The position numbers and the translations under genes are program-made. Below are positions 23,752-33,853 of a stretch of 64,000 nucleotides of DNA, one piece after another (the first letter of the stretch is position 1; each line of letters starts with the position of its first letter). The DNA comes from Polynucleobacter finlandensis (GTDB taxonomy: Bacteria > Pseudomonadota > Gammaproteobacteria > Burkholderiales > Burkholderiaceae), in NCBI RefSeq assembly GCF_018881755.1, contig NZ_JACVPS010000006.1:62001-126000 (forward strand). The letters are read 5' to 3'. The notes below the pieces were generated by a model. The model was not told the origin of the DNA. It saw nothing but the letters and a program-made list of their open reading frames with translations, and ran no database searches.

Positions 23752-24117
23752 ATGAAAAAACTCTTCACTCTCTCCCAATTAGCCGCTTGCGCTATTTTGG
23801 CATTTGCTGGATTTTCAGCCCAGGCTGCCGATGTTCAGGGTTCAGCCGATGCGGGCAAAGGTAAGGTTTGGCTTTGTATTGGTTGCCATTCCATTCCTGA
23901 CTACCGTGCTGACTATCCTCTGGTTTATAAGGTTCCAATGATTGGTGGCCAAAACGGCGCCTATATTGCTACCGCATTGTCTGAGTACAAAAAAGGCGAA
24001 AGAAAGCATCCAACGATGCGCGCGATTGCCACGAGCTTATCTGATCAAGATATGGCTGATATCGGCGAATACTATGCTGCGCAGACTGCCACCTCACCTA
24101 ATAACCCATTGAAGTGA
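23752..24117 (+). CDS. Small monoheme cytochrome c
   Basis: A 121-residue periplasmic cytochrome with a signal peptide (cleaved after SAQAA) and one heme site, C42-I-G-C-H46, in WLCIGCHSIPD. The downstream MIGGQNGAYIATALSEYKKG and MRAIATSLSDQDMADIGEYY show the class I cytochrome fold, with Met in TMRAIA a possible axial ligand. ATG 23752 is preferred to the upstream GTG 23743. It precedes a second cytochrome by 17 bases; both may serve as electron acceptors for a periplasmic or membrane dehydrogenase. Confidence 0.9.
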   Translation: MKKLFTLSQLAACAILAFAGFSAQAADVQGSADAGKGKVWLCIGCHSIPDYRADYPLVYKVPMIGGQNGAYIATALSEYKKGERKHPTMRAIATSLSDQDMADIGEYYAAQTATSPNNPLK

Positions 24118-24134
24118 TATTTAGAGACCTGTTT

Positions 24135-24479
24135 ATGAAAGTCACACTATTTACCGCCGTTTTATTGTCTAGCATTGGTTTGGCGAATGCCGCTAACCTG
24201 GATAAAGGCCAAGCCCTGGTTGAGAAGGCCAATTGTGCTTCTTGTCATGGCGCCGGCTTAAATGCACCAATCTTGCCGGTCTATCCTAAGTTAGCCGGCC
24301 AACATGCTGACTATCTCTACTATGCTTTGCATGCCTATCAAGTAGGTAATGGCAATGCTCAGTATGGCCGTAGCAATGCAGTGATGTCATCACAGGTTCA
24401 GGCTTTCTCTGATGCTGACTTACGTGATATCGCTGCTTATGTTTCTTCTTTGCCAGGAAATTTCGTCGTTAAGAAATAA
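24135..24479 (+). CDS. Small monoheme cytochrome c
   Basis: A 114-residue periplasmic cytochrome with signal peptide (to GLANA), one heme site C34-A-S-C-H38 in KANCASCHGAGLNAP, then YPKLAGQHADYLYYALHAYQ and a Met in NAVMSSQVQAFSDADLRDIA. It is about 30% alike in layout to its upstream neighbour and to one half of a c4-type diheme cytochrome, so the two genes may be a split c4 pair. ATG 24135 begins the signal peptide; a terminator follows the stop. Confidence 0.9.
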   Translation: MKVTLFTAVLLSSIGLANAANLDKGQALVEKANCASCHGAGLNAPILPVYPKLAGQHADYLYYALHAYQVGNGNAQYGRSNAVMSSQVQAFSDADLRDIAAYVSSLPGNFVVKK

Positions 24480-24500
24480 GCCCTCTGCGCAAAATGTTAA

Positions 24501-24530
24501 AGGCCTAGTTTTCTAGGCCTTTTTCTTTTT
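24501..24530 (+). terminator. Rho-independent terminator
   Basis: AGGCCTAG and CTAGGCCT pair around TTTT and are followed by TTTTCTTTTT. It ends the two-cytochrome operon and also serves the convergent gntR gene. Confidence 0.85.
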
Positions 24531-24543
24531 TAAGGTTGATTGA

Positions 24544-25182
24544 TTACTTTGCTGCTTCTAGGCCTCGTGCTAGGTGTTTTCGCATGGCGGCTTCAGCGGC
24601 CGTTGGATCGCGCTTTAGGATGGCCTGCAGGATTTCTCGATGCTCAAGGAGGGAGTTTTGAAGCCGTCCAGTGCGTGTCAGGGAGTCGCGACGTTGGAGT
24701 TTTAGTACTTTCCTGAGGTCTGCTATGACCCCATTCATCCAAGTATTACTTGCAATATCTTGTATAAGCTCATGAAATTTAACGTTAATTTCAAAAAATT
24801 GCTCTACATCCCGATCTGCGGCTGCTTTTTCAAGGCGGTGATGTAAGTCATCCAATAGATTTAATTCTTCCTCAGTCGCTTTAGAGGCTGTTTCTTTCGC
24901 TGCCTGGCCCTCTAGCAAGGAGAGGACAGTAAAAATTTGCTCTAAATCACGCCTATCAACCTCGGTTACATAGGCGCCACGATTCATTTTGGTGGTTACT
25001 AGGCCTTCTGAAGCCAATACTTTGATCGCCTCACGCATTGGGGTTCTGCTGATGCCGAACTGTTGAGCCAGGCTTTGCTCGTCTAACCAGCTGCCTGGCG
25101 CCAGTTCATGGGCAAATATCTGTGCCCGAAGGCGTTCTGCCACGTCTTCGTATAAGGGGCGATTAATTAGTTTTGTATTCAT
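24544..25182 (-). CDS. GntR-family regulator (FCD subfamily)
   Basis: A 212-residue regulator. The N-terminal winged helix includes LYEDVAERLRAQIFAHELAP and QQFGISRTPMREAIKVLASE; the C-terminal all-helical FCD ligand domain has FEINVKFHELIQDIASNTWM (metal-binding His) and LLEHREILQAILKRDPTAAE. It is divergent from the methylmalonyl-CoA mutase operon and probably controls it in response to a propionate-related acid or CoA ester. Effector and sign of control are inferred. A palindrome typical of its class lies just before its own start. Confidence 0.85.
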   Translation of the reverse strand: MNTKLINRPLYEDVAERLRAQIFAHELAPGSWLDEQSLAQQFGISRTPMREAIKVLASEGLVTTKMNRGAYVTEVDRRDLEQIFTVLSLLEGQAAKETASKATEEELNLLDDLHHRLEKAAADRDVEQFFEINVKFHELIQDIASNTWMNGVIADLRKVLKLQRRDSLTRTGRLQNSLLEHREILQAILKRDPTAAEAAMRKHLARGLEAAK

Positions 25183-25187
25183 AATTA

Positions 25188-25195
25188 TGTATACA
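25188..25195. promoter_or_regulatory. Candidate GntR operator
   Basis: TGTATACA is a perfect palindrome containing the GT...AC core of FCD-type operators. It lies 6 bases from the gntR start codon and just upstream of a candidate -35 for the mutase operon, so it could serve both directions. Confidence 0.45.
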
Positions 25196-25200
25196 GTATC

Positions 25201-25229
25201 TAGACAAATACAAAAAAGTCAAGCAGAAT
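25201..25229 (+). promoter_or_regulatory. Candidate promoter of the propionyl-CoA operon
   Basis: TAGACA (25201-25206) and CAGAAT (25224-25229) are 17 bases apart, placing the start about 45 bases before the mutase ATG at 25279. The -10 match is moderate. Confidence 0.35.
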
Positions 25230-25278
25230 AGGCGTATTAATGTTGCATAAGAGCAATAAAGCCAACTGGGAGTGCTTT

Positions 25279-27465
25279 ATGAGTAGCAATGAAAAAAAAT
25301 CTGCGTCAACTACTTGGCCAAGTGTGTCAGAAAGTAATTTGGATGACTGGAAGAAATCAGCACAAAAATCTGCACCCAACGGTAACGTCAATGAATTAGG
25401 TTGGAAAACCCCTGACGGTATTCACTTAAAAGCACTTTACACATCTGCGGACACAGATGGTTTGCAATATGCAAACTCATTGCCAGGCTTTGAGCCATTT
25501 GTGCGTGGACCACAAGCCACAATGTATTCAGTTCGCCCTTGGACGATTCGTCAGTACGCTGGCTTTTCTACGGCCGAAGAATCCAATGCCTTTTATCGCA
25601 AAGCACTTGATGCAGGTGGTCAAGGCGTTTCAGTTGCATTTGATTTGGCAACACATCGCGGCTATGACTCCGATCATCCGCGCGTAACGGGTGACGTTGG
25701 TAAGGCTGGTGTGGCAATTGATTCTGTTGAAGATATGAAGATTTTGTTTGATGGCATTCCATTGGACAAAGTTTCCGTATCGATGACGATGAATGGTGCC
25801 GTGCTGCCGGTCTTGGCTGGTTACATTGTTGCGGGTGAGGAGCAGGGCGTAAAGCAAGAACTTCTCTCTGGAACGATTCAGAATGACATTCTGAAAGAGT
25901 TTATGGTGCGTAACACCTATATTTACCCACCAGAGCCTTCCATGCGCATCATTGGCGACATTATTGAGTACACCGCTAAGCATATGCCAAAGTTCAACTC
26001 GATTTCGATTTCGGGTTATCACATTCAAGAAGCTGGTGCCAATCAAGTCTTGGAATTAGCTTTCACGCTGGCTGATGGGAAAGAGTACGTTAAAACGGCA
26101 TTGGCCAAAGGCCTTGATGTGGATGGCTTTGCGGGTCGCCTCTCATTCTTCTTTGCAATGGGCATGAACTTTTATCTAGAGGTTGCTAAATTGCGCGCTG
26201 CCCGACTACTGTGGTGGCGCATCATGAAGGCCTTCGACCCGCAGAATCCAAAGTCACTGATGTTGCGCACGCATTGCCAAACATCTGGCTGGTCTCTAAC
26301 AGAGCAAGACCCATACAACAACGTTGTACGCACCACGATCGAAGCAATGTCCGCGATATTTGGGGGCACCCAATCTTTGCATACCAATTCATTTGATGAA
26401 GCCATTGCTTTGCCATCTGAATTCTCAAGTCGCATTGCCCGCAATACGCAACTCATTATTCAAGAAGAAACCCATATTACTAGTGTGATTGATCCATGGG
26501 CTGGTTCTTACATGATGGAGAACTTGACACAAGAGATGGCCGATAAAGCTTGGGAAATTATTCAAGAAGTAGATGGTATGGGTGGCATGACTAAGGCGGT
26601 GGAGAGTGGTTGGGCTAAGCTCAAAATTGAAGCTGCTGCTGCCGAGAAACAGGCGAAGATTGATTCTGGATCTGACGTGATTGTTGGCGTCAATAAATAC
26701 AAGCTTGCTAAAGAAGATTTAGTTGATGTGCGCATGATTGATAACGATCAAGTTCGCGATAGTCAAATTGCACGCTTAAATACGATTAAAGCGAAGCGCG
26801 ATAGCAAGCAAGTAGAAGCTGCATTAGATGCATTAACAAAGGCTGCAGAAGAAAACACTGGAAACTTGCTCGAATTGGCAGTCAATGCCATTCGCTTGCG
26901 CGCTACCGTTGGTGAAGTTTCTGATGCATTGGAAAAAGTTTACGGGCGCCATCGCGCCGATACTCAAAAGGTGACCGGTGTGTATGCAGCTGCCTATGAC
27001 TCAGCCGAAGGCTGGGAAAAACTCAAAGTAGAAATTGCTGACTTTGCCAAAGACTTTGGACGTCGTCCTCGAGTCATGATTGCCAAGTTGGGTCAAGATG
27101 GCCATGACCGCGGAGCTAAAGTAGTTGCTACTGCGTATGCCGATCTTGGGTTTGACGTCGATATCGGACCATTGTTCCAAACTCCAGAAGAGTGTGCACG
27201 CCAGGCGATTGAAAATGACGTTCATGCTCTGGGGGTTTCTACCTTAGCTGCTGGTCATAAGACCTTAGTTCCGGCAATCATTGCAGAATTGAAGAAGCAA
27301 GGCGCTGATGACATCATCGTTTTCGTTGGTGGCGTCATCCCTCGTCAGGATTATGAATTCCTCTATGAATCTGGCGTGAAGGGAATCTATGGCCCAGGCA
27401 CTCCAATTCCGGCATCAGCAAAAGATGTGCTTGAGCAGATTCGTAAATCTGTAAAGCCGACTTAA
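25279..27465 (+). CDS. scpA: Methylmalonyl-CoA mutase, single chain
   Basis: A 728-residue adenosylcobalamin enzyme that converts (R)-methylmalonyl-CoA to succinyl-CoA. The TIM-barrel half includes [20 protein letters not shown] and [19 protein letters not shown]. The C-terminal cobalamin domain has the base-off motif D-x-H-x-x-G in [20 protein letters not shown] and [10 protein letters not shown]. Catalytic and B12 domains are in one chain, as in E. coli Sbm/ScpA. ATG 25279 was chosen over 25240 because GGGAG lies six bases upstream. Next comes its GTPase chaperone. Confidence 0.95.
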   Translation: MSSNEKKSASTTWPSVSESNLDDWKKSAQKSAPNGNVNELGWKTPDGIHLKALYTSADTDGLQYANSLPGFEPFVRGPQATMYSVRPWTIRQYAGFSTAEESNAFYRKALDAGGQGVSVAFDLATHRGYDSDHPRVTGDVGKAGVAIDSVEDMKILFDGIPLDKVSVSMTMNGAVLPVLAGYIVAGEEQGVKQELLSGTIQNDILKEFMVRNTYIYPPEPSMRIIGDIIEYTAKHMPKFNSISISGYHIQEAGANQVLELAFTLADGKEYVKTALAKGLDVDGFAGRLSFFFAMGMNFYLEVAKLRAARLLWWRIMKAFDPQNPKSLMLRTHCQTSGWSLTEQDPYNNVVRTTIEAMSAIFGGTQSLHTNSFDEAIALPSEFSSRIARNTQLIIQEETHITSVIDPWAGSYMMENLTQEMADKAWEIIQEVDGMGGMTKAVESGWAKLKIEAAAAEKQAKIDSGSDVIVGVNKYKLAKEDLVDVRMIDNDQVRDSQIARLNTIKAKRDSKQVEAALDALTKAAEENTGNLLELAVNAIRLRATVGEVSDALEKVYGRHRADTQKVTGVYAAAYDSAEGWEKLKVEIADFAKDFGRRPRVMIAKLGQDGHDRGAKVVATAYADLGFDVDIGPLFQTPEECARQAIENDVHALGVSTLAAGHKTLVPAIIAELKKQGADDIIVFVGGVIPRQDYEFLYESGVKGIYGPGTPIPASAKDVLEQIRKSVKPT

Positions 27466-27481
27466 GTTCGGATCGCTGAGC

Positions 27482-28507
27482 ATGCTAAACGCCGCCGATC
27501 AGACTTTAGTAAGTGATCTTACCGGCGCACCCTCGTCAGCGCAACGTCGTGCTTTAGCTAAGATTATTACCCTGCTTGAGTCGACGCGTTTAGACCATCG
27601 TAAGCGTGCAGATGAAGTTCTGAATACTTTGCTTCCTAAAACGGGTAAATCGTTTCGCTTGGGTATCTCTGGCGTACCCGGTGTCGGTAAGTCAACTTTA
27701 ATTGAGACCTTGGGTCTCTACCTGATAGAAAAAGGTCACAGGGTTGCCGTATTGGCTATTGATCCATCTTCGACTCTATCTGGCGGATCCATATTGGGTG
27801 ACAAGACGCGGATGGAGCGTTTATCTGTTCTTGACGCTGCCTTTATACGGCCAAGTCCCTCATCTGGAACTTTAGGTGGCGTAGCTGAAAAAACGCGTGA
27901 AGCCATGCTGGTAGCAGAGGCCGCTGGATTTGATGTGGTCATTATTGAGACGGTTGGTGTAGGGCAGAGCGAAATCGCGGTTGCAGGGATGACCGATATG
28001 TTTTTGTTATTGCAACTCCCCAATGCTGGTGACGATCTTCAGGCAATTAAAAAAGGTGTCATGGAAATCGCTGATTTGATTGTCATCAACAAGGCCGACA
28101 TCGACCCGGATGCCGCCATGCGCGCGCAATTATTTATTAGCAGCTCATTGCGTTTATTGGGTTTCCAGGGAAACCCTGATCATGCTTCCCACGATCAGGA
28201 TTATTGGCATCCAGTAGTCCAGTGTATGAGCGCTCTACAAGGCGCTGGCATCCCAGAACTTTGGGAAAAAATTCTTCAATATCAAAAATTACAAAATGCG
28301 AATGGCTTGCTACAAGCGCGACGCAAGCAACAATCAGGCTCTTGGATGTGGGATCGGATTGGCGCAGGCTTAAAAAATGCTTTTCAGAATCATCCAGCAG
28401 TACAAGAACTATTGCCCAGCTTGAGCGCTGAGGTGAATCAAGGAACCATGGCCGCTTCTGTTGCTGCGAGACGTTTACTCGAAGCAATGGGGCATGAATT
28501 TTTCTAA
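27482..28507 (+). CDS. meaB: Methylmalonyl-CoA mutase GTPase chaperone
   Basis: A 341-residue G3E-type GTPase (MeaB/ArgK) that gates cofactor loading and protects the mutase from inactivation. Walker A is GVPGVGKSTLIETLG. Further motifs are VLAIDPSSTLSGGSILGDKT, IETVGVGQSE and VINKAD. The last 40 residues form the dimerisation arm. It starts 16 bases after the mutase stop, the usual partner arrangement, and is followed 9 bases later by pccB. Confidence 0.95.
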   Translation: MLNAADQTLVSDLTGAPSSAQRRALAKIITLLESTRLDHRKRADEVLNTLLPKTGKSFRLGISGVPGVGKSTLIETLGLYLIEKGHRVAVLAIDPSSTLSGGSILGDKTRMERLSVLDAAFIRPSPSSGTLGGVAEKTREAMLVAEAAGFDVVIIETVGVGQSEIAVAGMTDMFLLLQLPNAGDDLQAIKKGVMEIADLIVINKADIDPDAAMRAQLFISSSLRLLGFQGNPDHASHDQDYWHPVVQCMSALQGAGIPELWEKILQYQKLQNANGLLQARRKQQSGSWMWDRIGAGLKNAFQNHPAVQELLPSLSAEVNQGTMAASVAARRLLEAMGHEFF

Positions 28508-28516
28508 GGAGTCAGC

Positions 28517-30049
28517 ATGAAGGACATTATTCAACAGCTTGAAGCTAAGCGCGAACTTGCCAGATTAGGTGGTGGGCAAAAGCGTATTCAGGCGCAACAC
28601 TCAAAAGGGAAGCTCACTGCCCGAGAGCGTATTGAGCTCTTGCTAGACGCAGGCACATTTGAAGAGTGGGATATGTTTGTTGAGCACCGCTGCCATGATT
28701 TTGGGATGGCTGATCAAACTGTTCCAGGCGATGGTGTTGTTACTGGCTACGGCATGATCAATGGCCGCCTGGTGTTTGTGTTTTCACAAGACTTCACTGT
28801 ATTGGGTGGGTCCTTGTCTGAGGCCCATGCCGAGAAAATTTGCAAGATCATGGATCAGGCCCTCAAAGTTGGCGCACCCGTGATTGGTTTGAATGACTCT
28901 GGTGGTGCGCGTATTCAAGAAGGGGTGGCTTCATTAGGCGGATATGCAGAAATTTTCCAGCGTAACGTCACTGCTTCAGGAGTCATTCCGCAAATCTCTT
29001 TGATCATGGGACCTTCCGCTGGCGGTGCTGTGTACTCACCAGCGCTGACGGATTTCATCTTCATGGTGAAAGATAGTTCTTATATGTTTGTAACGGGTCC
29101 AGAGGTAGTCAAGACTGTTACGCATGAGGATGTGACTGCAGAAGAATTGGGTGGTGCCGTAACGCATTCCACAGTATCTGGCGTATGTGATTTGGCATTT
29201 GACAATGATGTTGATGCCATCATGATGCTGCGCCGTTTCTTCAATTACCTGCCATTATCCAATCGCGAAAAACCACCGATGATTCATGGTGCTATGCGCA
29301 CAGAAGAGCCTGATTTTTCATTAGATACCTTGGTGCCTTCGAACCCAAATCAACCTTACGATATGAAAGAGTTGATTTCGAAGATTGCGGATGATGGTGA
29401 GTTTTTTGAGCTTCAGCCCGATTATGCAAAAAATATCTTGATTGGCTTTGCTCGTATGGAAGGTCGTTCAATTGGTATCGTGGCCAACCAGCCTTTAGTG
29501 CTAGCGGGTTGCTTGGATATAAAAGCCTCCATTAAAGCCGCACGTTTTGTGCGATTCTGCGACGCTTTTAATATTCCAGTAGTGACATTAGTCGATGTTC
29601 CTGGGTTTATGCCTGGTACCGCTCAAGAGTACGGCGGCATTATTAAGCATGGCGCGAAATTGCTCTATGCCTATGCTGATTGCACAGTACCTAAGGTGAC
29701 TTTGATTACCCGTAAGGCTTACGGCGGAGCCTATGACGTGATGGCCTCTAAGCATTTGCGAGGAGACGTCAACTTCGCTTGGCCTTCTGCAGAAATTGCA
29801 GTAATGGGCCCTAAGGGCGCCGTAGAAATTATCTTCCGCGAAGAAAAATCTGACCCTGAAAAAATTACTGCTCGTGAAGCAGAGTACAAAGCCAAGTTTG
29901 CAAACCCTTTTGTGGCAGGTCGTCGTGGCTATATTGACGACGTTATCTTGCCGCATGAAACCCGTAAACGTATTTCACGCTCTTTGGCAATGTTGAAAGA
30001 TAAAGAATTGAAGAATCCTGCTCGTAAACACGGCAACATTCCTCTTTAA
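28517..30049 (+). CDS. pccB: Propionyl-CoA carboxylase beta subunit
   Basis: A 510-residue carboxyltransferase that moves CO2 from carboxybiotin to propionyl-CoA. Two crotonase-like halves are visible: [20 protein letters not shown] with [17 protein letters not shown] in the first, and [20 protein letters not shown] with [17 protein letters not shown] in the second. Length and ends match PccB rather than acetyl-CoA carboxylase. AAGGAG precedes the ATG, and pccA follows after 14 bases. Confidence 0.95.
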   Translation: MKDIIQQLEAKRELARLGGGQKRIQAQHSKGKLTARERIELLLDAGTFEEWDMFVEHRCHDFGMADQTVPGDGVVTGYGMINGRLVFVFSQDFTVLGGSLSEAHAEKICKIMDQALKVGAPVIGLNDSGGARIQEGVASLGGYAEIFQRNVTASGVIPQISLIMGPSAGGAVYSPALTDFIFMVKDSSYMFVTGPEVVKTVTHEDVTAEELGGAVTHSTVSGVCDLAFDNDVDAIMMLRRFFNYLPLSNREKPPMIHGAMRTEEPDFSLDTLVPSNPNQPYDMKELISKIADDGEFFELQPDYAKNILIGFARMEGRSIGIVANQPLVLAGCLDIKASIKAARFVRFCDAFNIPVVTLVDVPGFMPGTAQEYGGIIKHGAKLLYAYADCTVPKVTLITRKAYGGAYDVMASKHLRGDVNFAWPSAEIAVMGPKGAVEIIFREEKSDPEKITAREAEYKAKFANPFVAGRRGYIDDVILPHETRKRISRSLAMLKDKELKNPARKHGNIPL

Positions 30050-30063
30050 GGCGCCAAATAATC

Positions 30064-32100
30064 ATGACTACGAAAATGTTTAAGAAAATTTTGATTGCTA
30101 ACCGCGGTGAGATTGCTTGCCGTGTAATGAAAACCGCCAAGAAGATGGGCATCAAAACGGTGGCGGTTTATTCCGAAGCAGATAAAGAAGCTCGGCACGT
30201 GCAAATGGCCGATGAGGCTGTGTGTATTGGGCCAGCACCTTCACGCGAGTCTTATTTGTTGATGGAGCGAATCATTCAGGCTTGTAAAGATACCGGCGCT
30301 GAAGCGGTCCATCCTGGCTATGGCTTCTTATCTGAGAATGAGCAATTCGCTAAACGCTGCGAAGAAGAGGGCATTGTCTTCATTGGCCCAAAACACCAGT
30401 CCATTGCAGCGATGGGTGACAAGATTGCCTCGAAAAAACTTGCTCTAGCAGCTAAGGTTAATACCATCCCTGGCCACAATGAGGCGATTGCTACGACAGA
30501 AGAGGCCGTGAAGATTGCCCAAGGTATTGGGTATCCAGTCATGATTAAAGCATCTGCTGGCGGTGGTGGTAAAGGTTTGCGTGTTGCATTTAACGATAAA
30601 GAAGCTGCTGAAGGCTTTGCTGCTTGCAAAACTGAGGCCATGAATAGCTTCGGTGATGATCGAATTTTTATTGAGAAGTTTGTTGAAGGACCTCGCCATA
30701 TTGAGATTCAGGTTCTTGGCGATGCTCATGGGAATGTTGTTTATCTCAATGAGCGTGATTGCTCCATTCAGCGTCGTCACCAGAAGGTGATTGAAGAGGC
30801 ACCATCACCCTTTATTGATCCCGCTACCCGTAAAGCGATGGGTGAGCAAGCAGTGGCCCTAGCGAAGGCGGTGGACTATCAATCTGCAGGCACCGTTGAA
30901 TTTGTCGTTGGAAAAGACAAGTCTTTCTATTTTCTGGAGATGAATACCCGTCTACAAGTTGAGCACCCTGTCACCGAAAACATTACGGGGCTTGACCTCG
31001 TTGAGCAGATGATTCGGGTTGCTGCTGGTGAAAAACTGTCATTCAAGCAGGAAGATGTAAAGCTGAATGGCTGGTCCATGGAATGTCGTATTAATGCGGA
31101 TGACCCATTCCGTAATTTCTTGCCTTCAATAGGGCGCTTAGTGAAATATCGTCCACCAGAAGAGGTGGGAGGTGTACGTGTTGATACAGGCGTTTATGAG
31201 GGTGGTGAGATCCCGATGTATTACGACTCCATGATTGCTAAGCTCATTGTTCACGGCAAGGATCGTAATGAAGCGATTGAAAAAATGCGCTCAGCTTTGA
31301 ATGATTTTGTGATTCGCGGTATTCATTCAAACATTCCATTTCAGGCTGCTTTATTACAGCACCCACGCTTTGTGGCTGGCGATTTCACCACTGGATTTAT
31401 TGTTGAAGAATATCCGGATGGCTTTAAGACAGACTCCGTTCAACCGCTTGACCCAAGACGTCTAGCCGCCTTGGCTGCATTTATGCGTTACCGCTATCTT
31501 GAGCACATCAAGATGATTGATGGTCAGTTAGTCGGCCATGAAATGACCATTGCAAAGCAGTTTGTAGTGGTAACGGGCGCACGTGTGGGCTCTAAAGATG
31601 ACCCGATTGAAATTCCAATTCGGGTTGAGCTAAAAGATTCCACTTACTCCGTATATATTGATGATGCAGCTGGTGTGAGTCGTTATGACATCGTCAGCAA
31701 CTGGCGTCCAGGCGAAATTTGCTTGCGCGCTACGATTAATGGCACCAGCAAGATTACCGCTCAAGTGGAGCGTCGTGGCGTGAAATATTTCCTAGTGCTA
31801 GACGGTGCCCAATACGAATGTATGGTCCTCAGTCATTTAGGTGCCGAGCTTCAGCGCCGTATGCCTGTCAAAGTTCCACCCGATACATCAAAATTGGTAA
31901 TGTCACCAATGCCAGGACTGCTTACCAACATCTCCGTAAAAGTAGGCGAGACTGTGACAGCTGGCCAGAAATTGGCTGCGATTGAGGCGATGAAGATGGA
32001 AAATACCTTAACGGCAGCCCAAGACGGGGTGGTTGCAGAAATCTGTGCGAAAGTGGGCGAAAGTTTAGCGGTTGATCAATTGATCATTCGCTTCGAATAG
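30064..32100 (+). CDS. pccA: Propionyl-CoA carboxylase alpha subunit
   Basis: A 678-residue biotin-carrying subunit. Order: biotin carboxylase N-terminus ([20 protein letters not shown]), ATP-grasp with [13 protein letters not shown] and [14 protein letters not shown], the BT linker region (about 470-600) and a C-terminal biotinyl domain with [11 protein letters not shown] carrying the biotinylated Lys. It carboxylates biotin with ATP and bicarbonate for PccB. Met1 or Met5 could be the start. It is followed by the epimerase after 7 bases. Confidence 0.95.
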   Translation: MTTKMFKKILIANRGEIACRVMKTAKKMGIKTVAVYSEADKEARHVQMADEAVCIGPAPSRESYLLMERIIQACKDTGAEAVHPGYGFLSENEQFAKRCEEEGIVFIGPKHQSIAAMGDKIASKKLALAAKVNTIPGHNEAIATTEEAVKIAQGIGYPVMIKASAGGGGKGLRVAFNDKEAAEGFAACKTEAMNSFGDDRIFIEKFVEGPRHIEIQVLGDAHGNVVYLNERDCSIQRRHQKVIEEAPSPFIDPATRKAMGEQAVALAKAVDYQSAGTVEFVVGKDKSFYFLEMNTRLQVEHPVTENITGLDLVEQMIRVAAGEKLSFKQEDVKLNGWSMECRINADDPFRNFLPSIGRLVKYRPPEEVGGVRVDTGVYEGGEIPMYYDSMIAKLIVHGKDRNEAIEKMRSALNDFVIRGIHSNIPFQAALLQHPRFVAGDFTTGFIVEEYPDGFKTDSVQPLDPRRLAALAAFMRYRYLEHIKMIDGQLVGHEMTIAKQFVVVTGARVGSKDDPIEIPIRVELKDSTYSVYIDDAAGVSRYDIVSNWRPGEICLRATINGTSKITAQVERRGVKYFLVLDGAQYECMVLSHLGAELQRRMPVKVPPDTSKLVMSPMPGLLTNISVKVGETVTAGQKLAAIEAMKMENTLTAAQDGVVAEICAKVGESLAVDQLIIRFE

Positions 32101-32107
32101 GAAACGT

Positions 32108-32569
32108 ATGTCTAAGCCATTTAAGATTTTGGGTATTCAGCAAATCGCTATAGGGGGCGAGGATAAAGATCGCCTTCGCAAACTTTGGGTTGATCTGTTG
32201 GGCTTCCAATACAAGAGTACTTTTGTATCGGAGCGTGAGAATGTCGATGAAGACATTTGTGCGATTGGCTCAGGTGCGCATGAGATTGAAGTGGATTTAA
32301 TGCAGCCACTCGACAGCAATAAAAAGCCTGCTGTACATCAAACTCCTTTAAACCATGTTGGTTTATGGGTGGACGATTTACCTAAAGCTGTTGAATGGCT
32401 TAGTGCTAATGGCCTACGTTTTGCTCCTGGCGGTATTCGCCGTGGTGCAGGTGGTCATGACATTACCTTTGTTCACCCCAAAGGAAATGATGAGTTTCCC
32501 TTTTCAGGCGAGGGCGTATTGATCGAGCTAGTTCAAGCTCCGCCCGAAGTGATTTCTGCCTTAAGTTGA
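32108..32569 (+). CDS. VOC-family protein, probable methylmalonyl-CoA epimerase
   Basis: A 153-residue vicinal-oxygen-chelate protein with two beta-alpha-beta-beta-beta modules: [20 protein letters not shown] in the first, [20 protein letters not shown] and [20 protein letters not shown] in the second. Position at the end of the propionyl-CoA operon implies conversion of (S)- to (R)-methylmalonyl-CoA. Where classical epimerases have the first metal-binding His, this one has Gln12; the second His and the late Glu remain. It could instead be a glyoxalase-like enzyme, but the operon argues for the epimerase. Confidence 0.75.
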   Translation: MSKPFKILGIQQIAIGGEDKDRLRKLWVDLLGFQYKSTFVSERENVDEDICAIGSGAHEIEVDLMQPLDSNKKPAVHQTPLNHVGLWVDDLPKAVEWLSANGLRFAPGGIRRGAGGHDITFVHPKGNDEFPFSGEGVLIELVQAPPEVISALS

Positions 32570-32582
32570 TAGAAACCTCCCA

Positions 32583-33305
32583 TTGACCCGCATACTGGCT
32601 ATCGATACCTCATCAGCTTGGTGTTCTGTCGCCTTGTCTATTGATGATGAAAGTCCGGCATTCCTGCATCAAAAAGTTTCTGCAGGTGCAAGCCAGCTTT
32701 TGTTGCCATGGATTGAGCAATTACTGAATGCCGCAAAGATTAACTTGTCTTCACTGGATGCGATTGCGATTGGTGTCGGGCCTGGCGCCTTCACTGGGGT
32801 GCGGCTTGGCCTTGCTTCAGTTCAGGGTTTGGCAGTTGCTACCAAGCTCCCTGTGTTACCGGTTATCAGCCTTGACGCCATTTCCGCCGAGCTCATTAAG
32901 GAGCCAGCCTTTCTAGCGGCAGCGCCAAAGAGATTTCTCGTAGCCATTGATGCTCGCATGAATGAAGTGTATTGGGCTCACTATGAAACTACCCCTTCAG
33001 GCTTGCCTATGCGACTTGGTGAAGTGGCTTTAACTTCGCCAGAAAATATCGTATTGGATGATATTGAGTTCGTTGCTGGCAGTGCCATTAATGAATACGG
33101 CGATCGATTATTTGCGCGCTCAAAAAATGTATTCTTAAAAACGCAACTTGACCCTGAAATTAGCATCAGCGCACTTGGTGTCCTTGCCTGTGCGAAGGTA
33201 TCGTGGTGCGCTGGTCTTGCACAAGATATCCATCAGTTAGAACCGGTATATGTTCGCAATAAGGTTGCCTTCACCGCTGAAGAACGTAAGCAAGCTAACA
33301 TCTGA
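32583..33305 (+). CDS. tsaB: tRNA t6A modification factor TsaB
   Basis: A 240-residue ASKHA-fold protein needed with TsaC, TsaD and TsaE to make threonylcarbamoyl-A37 on ANN-decoding tRNAs. ILAIDTSSAWCSVALS and IAIGVGPGAFTGVRLGLASV are hallmark segments; the C-terminus has LEPVYVRNKVAFT. The start is TTG at 32583, 13 bases after the epimerase gene. It begins a tsaB-rimI-holD-like group, an order common in proteobacteria. Confidence 0.9.
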   Translation: MTRILAIDTSSAWCSVALSIDDESPAFLHQKVSAGASQLLLPWIEQLLNAAKINLSSLDAIAIGVGPGAFTGVRLGLASVQGLAVATKLPVLPVISLDAISAELIKEPAFLAAAPKRFLVAIDARMNEVYWAHYETTPSGLPMRLGEVALTSPENIVLDDIEFVAGSAINEYGDRLFARSKNVFLKTQLDPEISISALGVLACAKVSWCAGLAQDIHQLEPVYVRNKVAFTAEERKQANI

Positions 33306-33307
33306 GT

Positions 33308-33853
33308 ATGACTAAAGAATTACACGCAAAGGAGTCTATCCAAGAGGGCATTGCTGAGCTTTCTTTTTTGCCAATGCTGCCTGCTGATTTAGATGAAGTT
33401 CTGGCTATCGAGGCGGTTTCTCATATCCATCCATGGACTCGAGGGAATTTTTCAGACTCTTTGACTGCTGGTCATTGGGCTTATTGCATACGCCCGCAAC
33501 TAGATCAGGCGATTAAAGGCTCATATCTTGATCCACAAGTCTTGTGGGCTTACTGCATTCTATTTCCCGCAGTAGATGAGTTACATCTGCTCAATATCAC
33601 GGTTTCTCCAAAATTACGCAGACTAGGCCTTGCGGCTCGAATGATGAATGCCATTGAAGCTGTAGCGGTTCAACAGCAGATGCCACGCATTATCCTGGAA
33701 GTCAGGCCATCTAATTCTGCGGCGGTCAATTTGTACCAATCTATTGGCTATGAACAGATTGGTACAAGAAAAAATTATTACCCCGCAAATCCACAAACCG
33801 GTTTACGTGAAGACGCAGCAGTAATGGCTAAATCGATTAAGCTAGAGCCATGA
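33308..33853 (+). CDS. rimI: Ribosomal protein S18-alanine N-acetyltransferase
   Basis: A 181-residue GNAT acetyltransferase. The acetyl-CoA motif is NITVSPKLRRLGLAARMMNA (Q/R-x-x-G-x-A variant), followed by ILEVRPSNSAAVNLYQSIGY and GTRKNYYP with the Tyr typical of RimI. It acetylates the N-terminus of S18. It starts 2 bases after tsaB and overlaps the next gene by 4 bp, so all three are coupled. Confidence 0.9.
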   Translation: MTKELHAKESIQEGIAELSFLPMLPADLDEVLAIEAVSHIHPWTRGNFSDSLTAGHWAYCIRPQLDQAIKGSYLDPQVLWAYCILFPAVDELHLLNITVSPKLRRLGLAARMMNAIEAVAVQQQMPRIILEVRPSNSAAVNLYQSIGYEQIGTRKNYYPANPQTGLREDAAVMAKSIKLEP

